NCBI GenBank assembly: GCA_034769895.1
Contig: CM068370.1
Coordinates: 46,242,344 to 46,306,343, forward strand
DNA length: 64,000 nucleotides
Reading direction: 5' to 3'
Source of the DNA: Magicicada septendecula
Lineage: Eukaryota; Arthropoda; Insecta; Hemiptera; Cicadidae
Shown here: in pieces, positions 1-10,713 of the stretch
How the letters are laid out: each line of letters starts with the position of its first letter
Position numbering within the stretch: the stretch's first letter is position 1
Made by a program: the position numbers and the translations under genes
The notes under the pieces: generated by a model
Seen by the model: only the letters and a program-made list of their open reading frames with translations
The model's database searches: none
What the model was told of the DNA's origin: nothing

Positions 1-202
1 AGAAGATGTAAGTGTGAGTCCTGCATGCTCGCCGGGCCCTGGTCCGCATGCAGATATAAGGGACAGAAAAGAACAGGAGAAAGAGAAGAATCGCTGGCGC
101 CAGCTCTGAGTACTGACCACCAAGGCCTCCCAAATCTAATGACAGATCCAGGAACCCAAATAGTATTCCCCCCTTTTATGGGACAAAACTGTCATCACTA
201 AC
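1..202. other. 3' region of Ty3/Gypsy element, cut by window edge
   Basis: This stretch follows the pol stop codon of the minus-strand Ty3/Gypsy element. It contains a polypurine-type tract at 166-177 (minus strand AAAAGGGGGGAA). Such a tract normally lies just before the 3' LTR. Positions 1-165 are therefore either the start of the 3' LTR or 3' untranslated sequence. I could not find a matching copy upstream of gag, so the LTRs stay undefined. Confidence 0.4.
166..177 (-). other. candidate polypurine tract of the Ty3/Gypsy element
   Basis: On the minus strand this reads AAAAGGGGGGAA, about 25 nt after the pol stop. A purine run here fits the plus-strand primer of an LTR retrotransposon. The call rests on position and composition only, because the LTR boundary that should follow was not confirmed. 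Confidence 0.45.
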
Positions 203-3200
203 TCATGCCCTATGGCAAAACTTTAGCTTCGAAATATGAGTGGTTACTCTTTCAACATCCCCTCCGGGATCACCCAATTTCACTGTAACGGGCGACACAA
301 ACCGAAGAATGCGGTATGGTCCCGACCAACGATAACATAATTTAGCGGCCCTCCTATCTATGGCTGAGCTGATCGGATGGCTCTGGCAGTAGACCAAGTC
401 GCCAATCTTAAATGGGTTCGGAGTTCGCCCCTGATTGTAGCGACTACGGACGCGTTCGTGCGCACGAAGCAAATTCCTCCGGACCTCCCGCCATCTGTCC
501 ACAGTCGTGACCTTCGGATCGTTAGGTAGAAGATCCTCAATGTGCCACAAATTGTCCAACGGCAAACTTGGCGAGAAACCAAACATGACTTCAAAGGGTA
601 CGGCTTTGTGACTCTCGTGTAGGGCCGTGTTAAATGCCAATTGCAACCACTTCAAATTTAGGTCCCAACAATCCTGTTGTTCAGCATGGTAGGCGATGAG
701 AGCTGAACGGAGATTCCGGTTAAATCTCTCCGCGTGGGACGGTTGAGGGTAGTACGGGGAAGTGGTCACATGTTTGATGCCGTTAGCGAAACACATTCGC
801 CGGAAATCTTTCGAAATGAACTGTGGTCCATTGTCAGAGACAATGGTGGACGGAAAACCGAAATGCTGAAAGACATGGGACTGTAGCATAAAGATAGTTG
901 AGCGAGTGTTTGCCTGTCGTAAGGGCAGTAGCCAGACAAACTTGGAAAAAGCATCCACACAAACAAGTAGGTAAGCATTACCCGACTTGCTACGAGGGAA
1001 AGGTCCCACGTAGTCTATGAATAACTTCTCCATTGGTTTGCTCGCCACATCAGATGACAATAGACCCAATTTAGAGTTTTGAGCAGGCTTACTCAAGCCA
1101 CAGAGATGACATGCTTTCACACGAGCCGCGATGTCCCTGTCCATGCCCTTCCAGATGAAATGCCTCCTAATACTGGAAATGGTCTTCGAAATTCCCTTAT
1201 GGCCACCTATTGGGGAATCATGATAGTAGCTGAAGACCATTGGCATGAGCTTGCTAGGCAGCACAACCTTCGGGGCACGTCCTTTTCGTTCTCGGCAGCA
1301 TAGGACGCCCTTGGACAGAAAATATGGAACCTGCACGTTACCCTCCTTTACGTGTTGGATGATAGGACCCAACTCTTCATCATTTAACTGATGGGGTAAC
1401 ACATCAGTAAAAGCCAAAGGAAAATCCAGCAGAACGGAACAGGTTTGCTCAGAATTGGCATCGCTGGGTTGTGAGAACATATGTGACAAGGCGTCTGCAA
1501 CAACATTTTGTGTTCCCCGGATGTGTTGCACTTTGAATTTAAAGGATGAGATCTTGACCACCCAACGCCCTATTTTACCCAGCTGCCGGGGATGAGCGAG
1601 AAGCCAGGAGAGAGCCTGATTATCGGTCTCCAGGAGGAACTCAGCGTGTTCCAAGAAACGCCTGAACTTATCTAGAGCGTACACGACAGCAAGACACTCT
1701 AGTTCATACACTGAAGACTTCCTTTCTTGTTGGGTCAAGGTCCGGGATATAAATGCCACCGGCTGCCTAGCACCATCAACTTCCTGGGACAGAACCGCCC
1801 CGAGCGCAACAGAACTCGCGTCCGTTTGCAAAATAAATTTTTTTGAAAAGTCAGGCATCCTCAACACAGGGGGAGAGACGATCGCCTCCTTGAGGGTATC
1901 AAAGGCCCGCTGTTGCCTCTCTCCCCATACAAATTTGGTACCCTTCTTTCTGAGTTCGTTTAAAGGTACGGCAATCTCCGCGGCATTAGGTATAAATCTA
2001 CGATAAAAATTGACCATGCCAACAAATCTGGCAACACCCTTCGCATCCCTAGGGGGAGGAAAATCTCGGATGCCTTGTGTCCTCTCCGGGTCGACCGTCA
2101 CACCCCCATATGAGACGAGATGCCCCAAAAACGAAATACTCTTTTGTGCAAATTTGACCTTGTCTGGATTGATAGTGAGGCCAGCACTCCTCAATCGGCA
2201 CATCACCTCTCTCAGGTGACACAGATGCTCCTCGAACGTTTTGCTGTAGACTAAGAGGTCATCAAGATAATTGAAGATGAATTTAAATTTCACATCATGG
2301 AATACAGTGTCAAGTAGTCGCGTGAGGGTTTGAGCCCCCACAGCCAGACCCATGGGTACTCTAGTATACTGATAAAGATTCCATGGCACACAGAAAGCCG
2401 TATAAGGGCGGCTCTCCTTAGACAGAGGAATCTGATGATAAGCGGCATTGAGGTCAAAGATGGTGAAGTACCTGGCCCCACTAAACCAATCGAAAGCAGA
2501 ATGTAAATCGGGAAGAGGAACTGAATCCACCTCAATGTTAGCATTTAGTTTGCGGTAGTCTATGACCATGCGCTGTTTACCCCCAGGCTTGGGCACCAGA
2601 AATGCTGGACTTGCATAACTAGAATTGGAAGGTTCAATGACCCCTTGTTTAAGCAACTCTTGAACCTTCTCTCTTAGAACGTCCATCTTTGGAGGAGCGA
2701 ATTTGTATGGGTGTGAACGTACTACAGCGGAGTCCGTTAAACGGATCTTATACTCCAAAAGATGTGTGAGCCCCAAGTTGGGAGTTAATACAGTGGGGAA
2801 CTGCTCACACAAATGATCTAAGGCACGCTTCTGGGACGGAGTGAGATGGTCTCTTTCTGAATCGGGACACACAACCTCTTGGATACCTCCCTTAGCTCCC
2901 TGGTACCCAAGGAAAGGAATGACAACTTCCCGATTGAATTTAAAATAACAGTGGTGCCCTTGTATGTCTAAAACGAGACCACTCTTGGAGATGAAATCAG
3001 CACCCACAATGCAGTCAACTCCCAGAGCCGGAGAAACCAAAAATCGCCACACCCATGAAAAACACTCGATTTTAATCTTTAGGGAAACCACCCGGGAGAT
3101 GGGCAGAATTTCCCGCGATGCAGTCCAGCATACCACGGAAGACCGATCTGACCCTATTAGTAAGCCCTGTTGTTCAAGGTCCTCACATACTCTAGATGAA

Positions 3201-3415
3201 ATAATGGATCGGGCTGATCCAGAGTCAACCAAGGCTCTGAGCTGACCCTTTTTCAACTCGATCGACAGGAAGGGGCATACTGAACTGTAGTTGGGGACAG
3301 TTCGCAGGACCTTGGAGCCAGATGATCCGGGATTTACTACCCGCCTGGGGTTAAGTGAAACTGGAACAGAACGGCCTAACGGGGAAGACCACTCCCGACT
3401 TATCTTCCCCGAGAC
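203..3415 (-). CDS. Ty3/Gypsy Pol polyprotein (protease, RT, RNase H, integrase)
   Basis: The polyprotein copies the element RNA into DNA and integrates it. Counting from the TTG codon at 3256, visible parts are: aspartic protease DSGSA at 11-15; reverse transcriptase with Asp268 in FDLNAAYHQ and YLDD at 330-333; RNase H with TDAS near 478-481, YELE, TDNQ near 544-547 and VADAL near 586-590; an HHCC zinc finger (His679, His686, Cys716, Cys719); an integrase core with Asp748, Asp808 and Glu843. The frame has no internal stop over 1,017 residues and stays open upstream to 3415, overlapping the end of gag. It lies +1 relative to gag and has no obvious AUG of its own, so expression by frameshifting is likely but inferred. 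No envelope gene was seen. The only missing parts are the LTRs, so recent activity is possible. Confidence 0.95.
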   Translation of the reverse strand, partial: VSGKISREWSSPLGRSVPVSLNPRRVVNPGSSGSKVLRTVPNYSSVCPFLSIELKKGQLRALVDSGSARSIISSRVCEDLEQQGLLIGSDRSSVVCWTASREILPISRVVSLKIKIECFSWVWRFLVSPALGVDCIVGADFISKSGLVLDIQGHHCYFKFNREVVIPFLGYQGAKGGIQEVVCPDSERDHLTPSQKRALDHLCEQFPTVLTPNLGLTHLLEYKIRLTDSAVVRSHPYKFAPPKMDVLREKVQELLKQGVIEPSNSSYASPAFLVPKPGGKQRMVIDYRKLNANIEVDSVPLPDLHSAFDWFSGARYFTIFDLNAAYHQIPLSKESRPYTAFCVPWNLYQYTRVPMGLAVGAQTLTRLLDTVFHDVKFKFIFNYLDDLLVYSKTFEEHLCHLREVMCRLRSAGLTINPDKVKFAQKSISFLGHLVSYGGVTVDPERTQGIRDFPPPRDAKGVARFVGMVNFYRRFIPNAAEIAVPLNELRKKGTKFVWGERQQRAFDTLKEAIVSPPVLRMPDFSKKFILQTDASSVALGAVLSQEVDGARQPVAFISRTLTQQERKSSVYELECLAVVYALDKFRRFLEHAEFLLETDNQALSWLLAHPRQLGKIGRWVVKISSFKFKVQHIRGTQNVVADALSHMFSQPSDANSEQTCSVLLDFPLAFTDVLPHQLNDEELGPIIQHVKEGNVQVPYFLSKGVLCCRERKGRAPKVVLPSKLMPMVFSYYHDSPIGGHKGISKTISSIRRHFIWKGMDRDIAARVKACHLCGLSKPAQNSKLGLLSSDVASKPMEKLFIDYVGPFPRSKSGNAYLLVCVDAFSKFVWLLPLRQANTRSTIFMLQSHVFQHFGFPSTIVSDNGPQFISKDFRRMCFANGIKHVTTSPYYPQPSHAERFNRNLRSALIAYHAEQQDCWDLNLKWLQLAFNTALHESHKAVPFEVMFGFSPSLPLDNLWHIEDLLPNDPKVTTVDRWREVRRNLLRAHERVRSRYNQGRTPNPFKIGDLVYCQSHPISSAIDRRAAKLCYRWSGPYRILRFVSPVTVKLGDPGGDVERVTTHISKLKFCHRA

Positions 3416-4676
3416 TTACGTTTTTTGAAAAGTTACCTTTTCGGGAAGTCCCCTGACGCTGTCTAGCATCAGAACAATAGCGCGCAACGTGACCAGATCT
3501 CTGACACCTGGAACAAAATAATTCTCGCACCTCACAGCTCTGAACCGGCGCAGACCGAGGACCCCAAGACGTGGGCTGCCTAACTCGTCGCTCTAAAATA
3601 GGGCGATCTGAACACCTCCTAGCCTCGTGGGCTCTAATATCGTCATTACCCCGTATAGTGGTTGACTCGGCGCACAGCCGGTCCAAATCAATAAAGCTTT
3701 GGGGGCGGACAGCAAATGTCAAATGTGACCATTCCTCCGGCGTCACGCCCTCCAAAATAGTGTGAATAACATCCGATTCAGACAACCCCAGCCTCAGGAT
3801 CCGGGCCGCGTCTTTAACACTAGAAATGAAATGAGCAAGGGACTCTCCGCTTGCTTGAACTCTATAAAAATGTTTATGTCGCAACCGGTCGTGCAACCTT
3901 CCCGGTACGAAAGCGTCCAGGACTTCCCGATGGAAATGGTCAATGCCACCACCATCCCTAAGGGTGCTTGTCACGCGCTCAGCCATAGATCCCCGACAGT
4001 ACGGGTAAATGAGCTCCAGCAAAGTCCGCTCCGACAGCCCAGGGAAATCAGCCAACTGAAAAAATATGCGCAAGAATTTCAAAAGCGCCTCAGGATCCAG
4101 ACCATCGACAACTGGGAGACGCTGGATGACATCCGACAGTGGGTTAGGGAGCTTGTGATAACTCGCGGCAGCCATATCCGAAAAGGCAGGAACATGCGTA
4201 GGGGGTTCCACCCTGGCTGCCGTCTCAACAGAAGAAGAAGATGAACCGGAATTCGCATCTACGTGGCGACGCTGGCCGAGAGAAAACTCCCGCAATGCCA
4301 TCGCCACTTGCTCCCTAAGAGTGACAACATTTTTCTCTAATTCCGAGGTGGTAGCTTGTGATTCGGCGTTCTGTAAACGACATAGAACATGTTGTAAATG
4401 TTGGCGTACCCTCTGTCTAGCCGTAGAGGCGGATGCAGCCGACTGCAGGCCTTCGGCCAAATCTCGCAGCTCAGAAAATTTTTCCGTACACAGCTCCACC
4501 TCGGCTGTGACATCCGTGAGTAATACTCTCCCACTCGGCGCCTCACCGGAGGCAAGAGCCTCACGGAGTTGCTTCCTTAATAAAACAACAGTCTCCTGCG
4601 GCTTCCGTCCCCGGAACCGGACCTCCCACTCGAGCTCATCTTTCACAAACAAGTCCACATTCACCGAAATGGACAT
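3351..4676 (-). CDS. Ty3/Gypsy Gag
   Basis: This is the structural protein of the particle formed by the element encoding the downstream pol. I chose the Met at 4676, giving about 441 residues. The frame stays open to 4898, but the extra 74 residues are a hydrophobic, Cys-rich stretch that looks like translated leader or LTR. The body shows a Glu/Leu/Arg-rich, probably coiled-coil N-terminal third, then a capsid-like helical region with 'FFQLADFPGLSE'. Near the C-terminus is one CX2CX4HX4C zinc knuckle (CSRCQRSGHVARYC), about residues 388-401. The last ~65 nt overlap the start of the open pol frame. Gag identity is well supported by the knuckle and by its place before pol. The exact start is uncertain. 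Confidence 0.85.
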   Translation of the reverse strand: MSISVNVDLFVKDELEWEVRFRGRKPQETVVLLRKQLREALASGEAPSGRVLLTDVTAEVELCTEKFSELRDLAEGLQSAASASTARQRVRQHLQHVLCRLQNAESQATTSELEKNVVTLREQVAMALREFSLGQRRHVDANSGSSSSSVETAARVEPPTHVPAFSDMAAASYHKLPNPLSDVIQRLPVVDGLDPEALLKFLRIFFQLADFPGLSERTLLELIYPYCRGSMAERVTSTLRDGGGIDHFHREVLDAFVPGRLHDRLRHKHFYRVQASGESLAHFISSVKDAARILRLGLSESDVIHTILEGVTPEEWSHLTFAVRPQSFIDLDRLCAESTTIRGNDDIRAHEARRCSDRPILERRVRQPTSWGPRSAPVQSCEVRELFCSRCQRSGHVARYCSDARQRQGTSRKGNFSKNVSLGEDKSGVVFPVRPFCSSFT

Positions 4677-7600
4677 GACCGCACAATCCACACACACACA
4701 CCACGTAAAAGCAATAATTAAAGAGAACGACAGGAAGAACTTGATCATACAAGTGGCTCCAGAATGCTCTAGCGATACGACGAGATGGGTGTCATAAAAG
4801 CAGAGAAACAGCCATGTAAAATGCCCAGAAGAGAACACGACACAAACAACCAAAACTAACTCACTACATACAATCCACAAAGTACACATAAAATTCAATG
4901 TAATCGAAAATATAGACTATCACATCCATGCCCTTGGTCGGACCATGACCGCATTCAAAATAGCCGATACCGCAACGCAACGCCCTCAATAAACAATTAC
5001 CATATAACGGGGTGCAATAAAACACGTTGTCTAATCCAGGAGACAAATCACAATCAAAATCAACAAGTACTGACGGCCCTCATCACGTCCAGAATCTGTT
5101 TAAGCTCCAGGGTATGTGCAAGTGAAATCAATCAGCACACATTCATAAAAAAAAATCAATCACATTCTTATAACCCCTTTTCAAAATTCATCTCACACTC
5201 AACATCACAAAATAATCACTTAAACACTAACACATATTAAATTATTTTAAACTTCATCAACCCCTTATTCATTTTATAAAATGTGCTATTTTTCTGGTTA
5301 TTCTTTCTATTAATTCGTTACACTACCATTAAGTTTTCTTGCAACAATTGGATTCCAATTAAAAATAATTTGAAATAATTTGCAAGTCCTAACACCAGCT
5401 GACATGTCTGTAGCCACACCAGGTTTCATTTAAGGAAATAAATGTAAGTCCCCAGATTCTAAAATTTCTCAAGTTCAAAAGAAGAAAAAATAAGGCAGAA
5501 ATAATACCTACTACCTACCTAGAATCATAACCACGCTCTGATCTAACATTTGAAACCCCCCTTTGTATTTCCTAAGTTTTTTTTTGTAATTTTTTTTTGA
5601 ATTTTTTTTATTTTATTTGATTTATTTTTTTTATTAAGTTTTTTTTGTAAAGGGGAGAGACATCATATTTAGAACTAGGTGGAAAACCTAGAGGAAGCAA
5701 AAGTGTACAAGGCCCAATTACAATTACAGACATGTCCCCCCAGGTGAATGACAGGACTTGCAAATGAAAAAGTCTTTTAACCAACAAGCGTATGCTTTAT
5801 TAAGCCTGCAAAATGTTACATGAAATGACAAGTTGTATATCAATTAATATTCATAATGTCAGAAAATGTAAGTGAATCTGATATTAACATAATTGCAAAA
5901 TTCCTGCCTGATTATGTATGAGTCAATGGTAGCAATAATCTCATTCATAAAAGCAATTCACTAATCCATAAGTGTTGTATAGTTTCAAATAGGCTAGCCT
6001 TTTTGTCTTAGTAAGCACATTTATGGTTTTTTCCTTTTAAATTCATTACATATTCCCCCCAGCAAAATATAGTAAAATTACACACACAAACACATACACA
6101 ACATGAATAACACAACACCTCTCATATCCGTACTAAATTCCTCATAAACCCATTCCAACTACCGTAACTGAATGCACCATAATATATATATATATATATA
6201 TATGTACAAATATAAATGACAGGGTAATCTGATAATCACAGCTTCTAAGCATAGATGTGGCTTGGTAATTAGCACCAGAGAATGTAAGTGACCGCCCCAA
6301 GACTTAACATACTAAACGACCCTGACTTTAATCATAAAAGCGCCAAGTATATGTGAGAAGGAAAATAGTTTCTCCACTAAAGCATCAGACAGCCCCGTTA
6401 CGTGATTAAAACTCTGCCATAACCGGATGACATGAAAGCACAAGATAATTAACTCCCTAATGGTTTTAATTAGATGAAAGTTAGATCTTACAGCAACTGC
6501 GGATATGTGTGTATGTGTGTAATTTCTTACACATTATAAACAGTTATAAGAGATTTCATTAGGTCTACTGCTGTAATGTTCACACATGCAATAACATAAT
6601 TGAACATGAGAGTTTGTGCTAGAGTATAACGGTCAAAACTTCACGAGTGAGCTTCTGGGAGCTTCTGTGCATTCACCATGTTGTGGAGAGAGAAATAGAT
6701 AATTAGAATGTTCCCACCTGGATTGTCCGGTGTACTTAGTCAATATTGGCGCTGATCAGTAATGTAACAGTCGTATCACAAGTCCTGGGGGCAGCGTAGC
6801 GTTGGAAGAGTGTCCGAACAGTTGTTCTCGACTGACGGCAATCGTGGCTAGAAGATCGTCTCTGCCAGTAGGGTGGACAGTTGTTCGTCACACCCGACAC
6901 CCATCTCGCCTTTGTTCGAGCACCTGTGACATGCAATAGGTTGTAGAGGGTGTCATAAGAAACATACGCCACATAGGCCGTCCACATTAACTTCCAACAC
7001 CAACTTTAAACATCAACAGCGCACACACACACATCGCCACTAATTCATATTAATCAGTATTAAGCTCCCCAGCTGTGACTTATTTCACTCATCTACCAAT
7101 TACTTTTAAGTATTTCGTTGAAATATTCAAATTAATTAATTACGTATTTCACAATTATTAATGACACCAACACAGCTGAGTGCAAGATGCATTAGTATTT
7201 TCTTTATTGAAGTCAATTTGACCCACAACATTTACATTCATATTAATTTAATTTTGTAATAGCGCCAACGCCCCAATTGAAAACTGCTCTATACGCACAC
7301 ACACACACAAGTATAGTTTATAATAGAAGCTGAAACACAAAATATATTTGGGGTTAGAATATTTTTAGAACCCGCTAACTTGTACATACCTGGAGCTATA
7401 CTTTATTTAGCCAACCATAGCGATAGCCGATGAAGTCCTGAACAGAAGGTTGCCGCCAGTCGAGAGCAGATGACCAGGTTGGAGGATCGAACAGAAATGA
7501 GACCGATTCAATGTGTCAGTCTGCCCAAGTAAACTCTCGCAGCAGGAATGTACAGAAACAGCTGGACGCGCCAGCTGAATTGCGTAGTTGCACTACATCT

Positions 7601-8197
7601 GTGTGTATAAACGGACTACAACAAACTACCGTGTGGCCGTGCGAGACGTCACCGCCGCTCGTTTTAAAATACTTATAATACGCTGCCGAACCCAGTACGG
7701 CACAATGATAATAATAATATTGGTTTCATTAATACATAATTATTCGAGGTTTATTGACCGTATTCTATCTTTAAGTATACTATCTTTCCCCTTTATATGT
7801 GTGTTAGTTTCCCCTTGGGTTTAACCTGTCTCCTCTTCATTCTTCCTCTTCTTCATCTTCAATAGTCTTCATCTTCTGGTTCGGTTCTCCTCTTCTTCTC
7901 TTCTGGTTTAAATTCCGTTTAAATGTAGGGATCTGTTCTCTTCTTCTGGTTCTTCTTTAGTTCTGTGTTCATCATTGATTTGTCTATCATATTTTTCTTA
8001 AGTATGTTACGTGGTTCCCTTCTTTATGTTTATGTTGTTGGCTCAATCACTTGGGTTGGGTAATATCGTTGTACGTCGTGTCAAAATATTTACATTTTAA
8101 TAATTTTTTAAACATTTTATTTTATATGAAGTATTTTTATATCAAGAATTATCTTTTTTTATCACTGGTACGGGATTTGGCTTAATTGTATCGTTAC
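4677..8197. other. non-coding stretch: leader/5' LTR candidate zone and unassigned AT-rich DNA
   Basis: No convincing gene was found. The part next to gag should hold the primer-binding site and 5' LTR of the Ty3/Gypsy element. I found neither a clear primer-binding site nor a copy of the sequence at 1-165. Visible features are a T-rich low-complexity tract at about 5575-5652, an (AT)n run at 6182-6203, short CA runs near 6080, 7020 and 7295, and an AATAAA signal on the minus strand near 5800. Short open frames (for example 6736-6987 minus and 7588-7824 plus) lack any family signature. Confidence 0.5.
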
Positions 8198-8219
8198 AAT
8201 ATATATATATATATATATA
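8198..8219. repeat. (AT)n microsatellite
   Basis: A pure AT dinucleotide run. It lies in the 3' flank of the P-like element. A similar run occurs at the same relative place beside the second P-like fragment (about 48022-48040). Confidence 0.8.
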
Positions 8220-8455
8220 AAATTGGCCTGCGTGGGTGCACACGCGTGCGTGTATAAACATTTCTATGTAGTAATATATTTTAAACAAGCTTCCAATTAT
8301 TATAATTATAATCAATATCATAATCATTTTCTTTATCTACATTTTCACTGTTATAACGTTAAAATCTGAAGCTAGTACGTTTAGTTATAAACATAAATAC
8401 TTTTGTCAACGAAATGAAAATGGTTATTTAGTTTATACATACCTTCATAGGTGAC

Positions 8456-9091
8456 TTAAATTTTTGAAGACAAAGCTACCCAGAGCCGACTCTTTGTTGC
8501 TACATACTTTTCAAGTGACTTGAGTTTGAGCTGTTTGTTCAGATGGCGGATTCTGATGAATGTTCTTGTCGTGACGTACAGACAAATGATTTTCTCATCC
8601 ACTTCTGGAAATTTAAATTTGAGTAAGGTGGCCAAATAAGAGATAACTTTCACTTGTTTTGATAATGTACGTCCGTGGAAAGAACTAAAAACTATCTCAA
8701 ACTGAATCAGTTTTTGTAACCACTTGTCTGATGGATGGGTAAGCCCCCCCTTTGATATAATCGATATCCAGTCATGACTATGTTCCCCAGAAAGACACAA
8801 TGTTTCGCCTCTCACACCTAGACTTTCATCAATGAAGCGGCACTTGAATGCGATGTACCCGGCCAGATATTTTAAGGCATCTTGAGGAACATCGTTGTCA
8901 CTTGCAGATTGGCCCAAGTCCTCTGTTTTTAGCAATTCTGTTTTGTCGGTGTCATTATTCGGAGAACTTGGTATTAATGTATGTTCAACTATGTCTATCC
9001 ATAATTCATTGGTAACAAACTGGATGAAATCCTCGTCAGAGTCATTTGATTCCATAACTTCGGTGGAATGAATGCTACCATCCTCAGCCAC
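8456..9091 (-). pseudogene. P-like transposase, C-terminal domain
   Basis: The frame encodes 211 residues ending 'LWVALSSKI'. It carries the P-family C-terminal motif LKYLAGYIAFKCR near residues 94-106, followed by a helical region. It continues upstream in the same frame to about 9127, where a stop forces a shift into the preceding transposase block. A nearly identical protein fragment occurs at 48303-48782, so this part belongs to a multicopy element. It is called a pseudogene because the full coding path needs several frame changes and is split by the PLE insertion. Confidence 0.8.
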
Positions 9092-9133
9092 AAACGCACT
9101 TCCAGATAACGGTATATCGTCCGTGCTACCCGT

Positions 9134-9556
9134 TCAAAGCAAGAGCCGAATTCTGTTGTGCACTTCAAAGGGAGTGGGATTATTATAAAAGACGCCTAAT
9201 CTCCGAATTCGTGAAAAAAAGTTTTCTAGGCAATCTTGATTGAATCTAGTGGTCAAAATGTACGTCACCCCATGAATCATTGTCATTTGTTCATAAAGGC
9301 TGAACAATGAATTTAAAGATATAACGAAACCTTTCTGAAAAGGTAGTAAACTTTTTTCACTTGCTACTCGCATGTTAGTTATTACTTCCAAAAACCTTTT
9401 TAAAGTATTTTCTTGGCTCCTTAAATTCATGCCGTACCCACTTCTGAGGGGCGTTTTGTGGTCTTTTGGAAGTCTTGAGTTTAAAACATCAAATGCATCG
9501 TTTACCAGTTCAATGAAGCTGCTTTCGCGCTCTTTATTTGCAACAATTTCAGCGCC
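9134..9556 (-). pseudogene. P-like transposase, catalytic C-terminal part of the RNase H fold
   Basis: The segment includes LTTRFNQDCLENFFSRIR, matching the P-element block 'NQDxxENFFSxIR', whose Glu is taken to be the third catalytic acid. The open frame extends upstream of the Met at 9430 to about 9555, through residues such as 'FDVLNSRLPKDHKTPLRSGY', a typical P-family stretch. A one-base shift separates this from the 'FSNRTAKALKLL' block next to the PLE junction. It follows the core encoded at 10734-11578, from which it was separated by the PLE. Confidence 0.82.
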
Positions 9557-9570
9557 TTTGCTGTACGATT

Positions 9571-9581
9571 AGAAAACAACT
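9571..9581 (+). repeat. left target-site duplication of nested PLE
   Basis: The 11-mer agaaaacaact. The same 11 bases occur at 10723-10733, directly on the other side of the inserted PLE. On the minus strand the bases belong to the P-like coding sequence, so the two copies mark exactly where the PLE broke the transposase. Confidence 0.9.
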
Positions 9582-10116
9582 TATATATTGGCACAGGTAT
9601 GTAGATGATATATTACTTTTATTCAAAGGCAACACAAGACAAGTTGAAAACTTCCACAAATACATAAACACTATACACCACAAATTAAAATTTACACTGG
9701 AAATTGAACAAAACAATAGTATAAATTTTCTAGACCTAACAATTAACAAAACTAACAACACACACACATACAAAATATACAGGAAACCAACCACAACTGA
9801 CATGGTTATACACAACACATCAAACCACCCAACACAACATAAACATGCGGCCTTCAACCATATGCTCCATAGACTAACTAAAATACCCTTAAATAAACAA
9901 GATTACACCGACGAACTCAACACAATAAAATACATAGCAATCAAAAACGGTTACAACCCTAATTTAATAAACACACTACACAAACGCATAAAAACAAAAA
10001 CAACAAAACACAAAATAGCATCAGCACACAACGCAATAAATACATCACACTCACATACCACAACTCCTACACACACAAAATCGCCAACACATTCAGAAAA
10101 CACAAATACAAAATAG
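9582..10116 (+). pseudogene. PLE family 1 reverse transcriptase (palm-thumb part)
   Basis: The coding sequence starts at the junction with YWHRYVDDILLL, which holds the catalytic YVDD. It continues with the PLE-typical INFLDLTI and YRKPTTTD motifs. The frame appears open from 9538 only because it reads through antisense P-like sequence. It ends at 10116 after a frameshift at about 10040-10075. The natural continuation is in the next frame, leading into the endonuclease. The fingers and the N-terminal part of the family are missing through 5' truncation. Confidence 0.88.
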
Positions 10117-10649
10117 CATACAGAACAACCAATACCATTACAAAACACATCAATAATACAAACACAGACATAGACAAATATAACAAAACAGGTGTTTACA
10201 AATTAAAATGTAATGACTGCAATAGTTTCTACATCGGCCAGACAGGAAGATCTTTTTCATCCCGTTATTCTGAACATTTAAAAGCTCTAACCAACAACAA
10301 TATACACTCCGCATTTGCCACACACATACACACAGAAAACCACAATTACACCAACATAGACACCAATCTCGAAATTTTACATTACTTACCTAAAGGCCGA
10401 AAACTCAACACAACTGAACAATACGAAATATATAAACACCACACAACACAACCAAACAACATACTCAACGATCAATTACAATATAAATCACATACACTTT
10501 TTGACACAATTTTACAAAAAACAAATATCAAGTTGAATCCCTGCACCAATCCCCTTCCTCCACACACCACCCCCACTACACCTTCCACACAAAAACCGTT
10601 ACGAAATGATGGCAGTCTGACCAAAAAGCTGAAGAAGGCGGATACTTAA
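10077..10649 (+). pseudogene. PLE family 1 GIY-YIG endonuclease
   Basis: After the frameshift the frame is open to the TAA at 10647-10649. It contains TGVYKLKCNDCNSFYIGQTGR, the GIY-YIG core with the upstream CX2C pair typical of Penelope endonucleases. Next come a conserved Arg in SRYSEH and a 'GRKLNTTEQYEIYKH' segment. This nuclease nicks the target to prime reverse transcription. The last codons overlap the hammerhead-like motif, as in PLE family 2 here. Confidence 0.87.
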
Positions 10650-10667
10650 GCCGAAACGCGTCCGACA
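10625..10667 (+). ncRNA. hammerhead-like ribozyme relic of PLE family 1
   Basis: The order is CTGAAGA, one extra A, GGC...GCC (helix II), GAAA, CGCG (minimal helix III), TC. This is the hammerhead core with the very short helix III known from PLE ribozymes. Helix I is weak (about one pair) and there is an extra base before helix II, so activity is doubtful. Confidence 0.5.
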
Positions 10668-10713
10668 AAAAAAGTAAGTTTTTCACAAGATAAAGTTCAT
10701 TTTTAGTAAAGTG

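Noticed and set aside
93-106. TGGCGCC-type word as a tRNA primer-binding site
   Set aside because: It lies downstream of pol on the element strand, on the wrong side for a primer-binding site, and is palindromic.
4321-4797. 158-codon plus-strand frame over gag
   Set aside because: It is antisense to gag, whose identity is supported by the zinc knuckle. No independent signature.
7588-7824. 78-codon plus-strand frame
   Set aside because: No family signature, mixed composition, no repeat relation. Likely chance.
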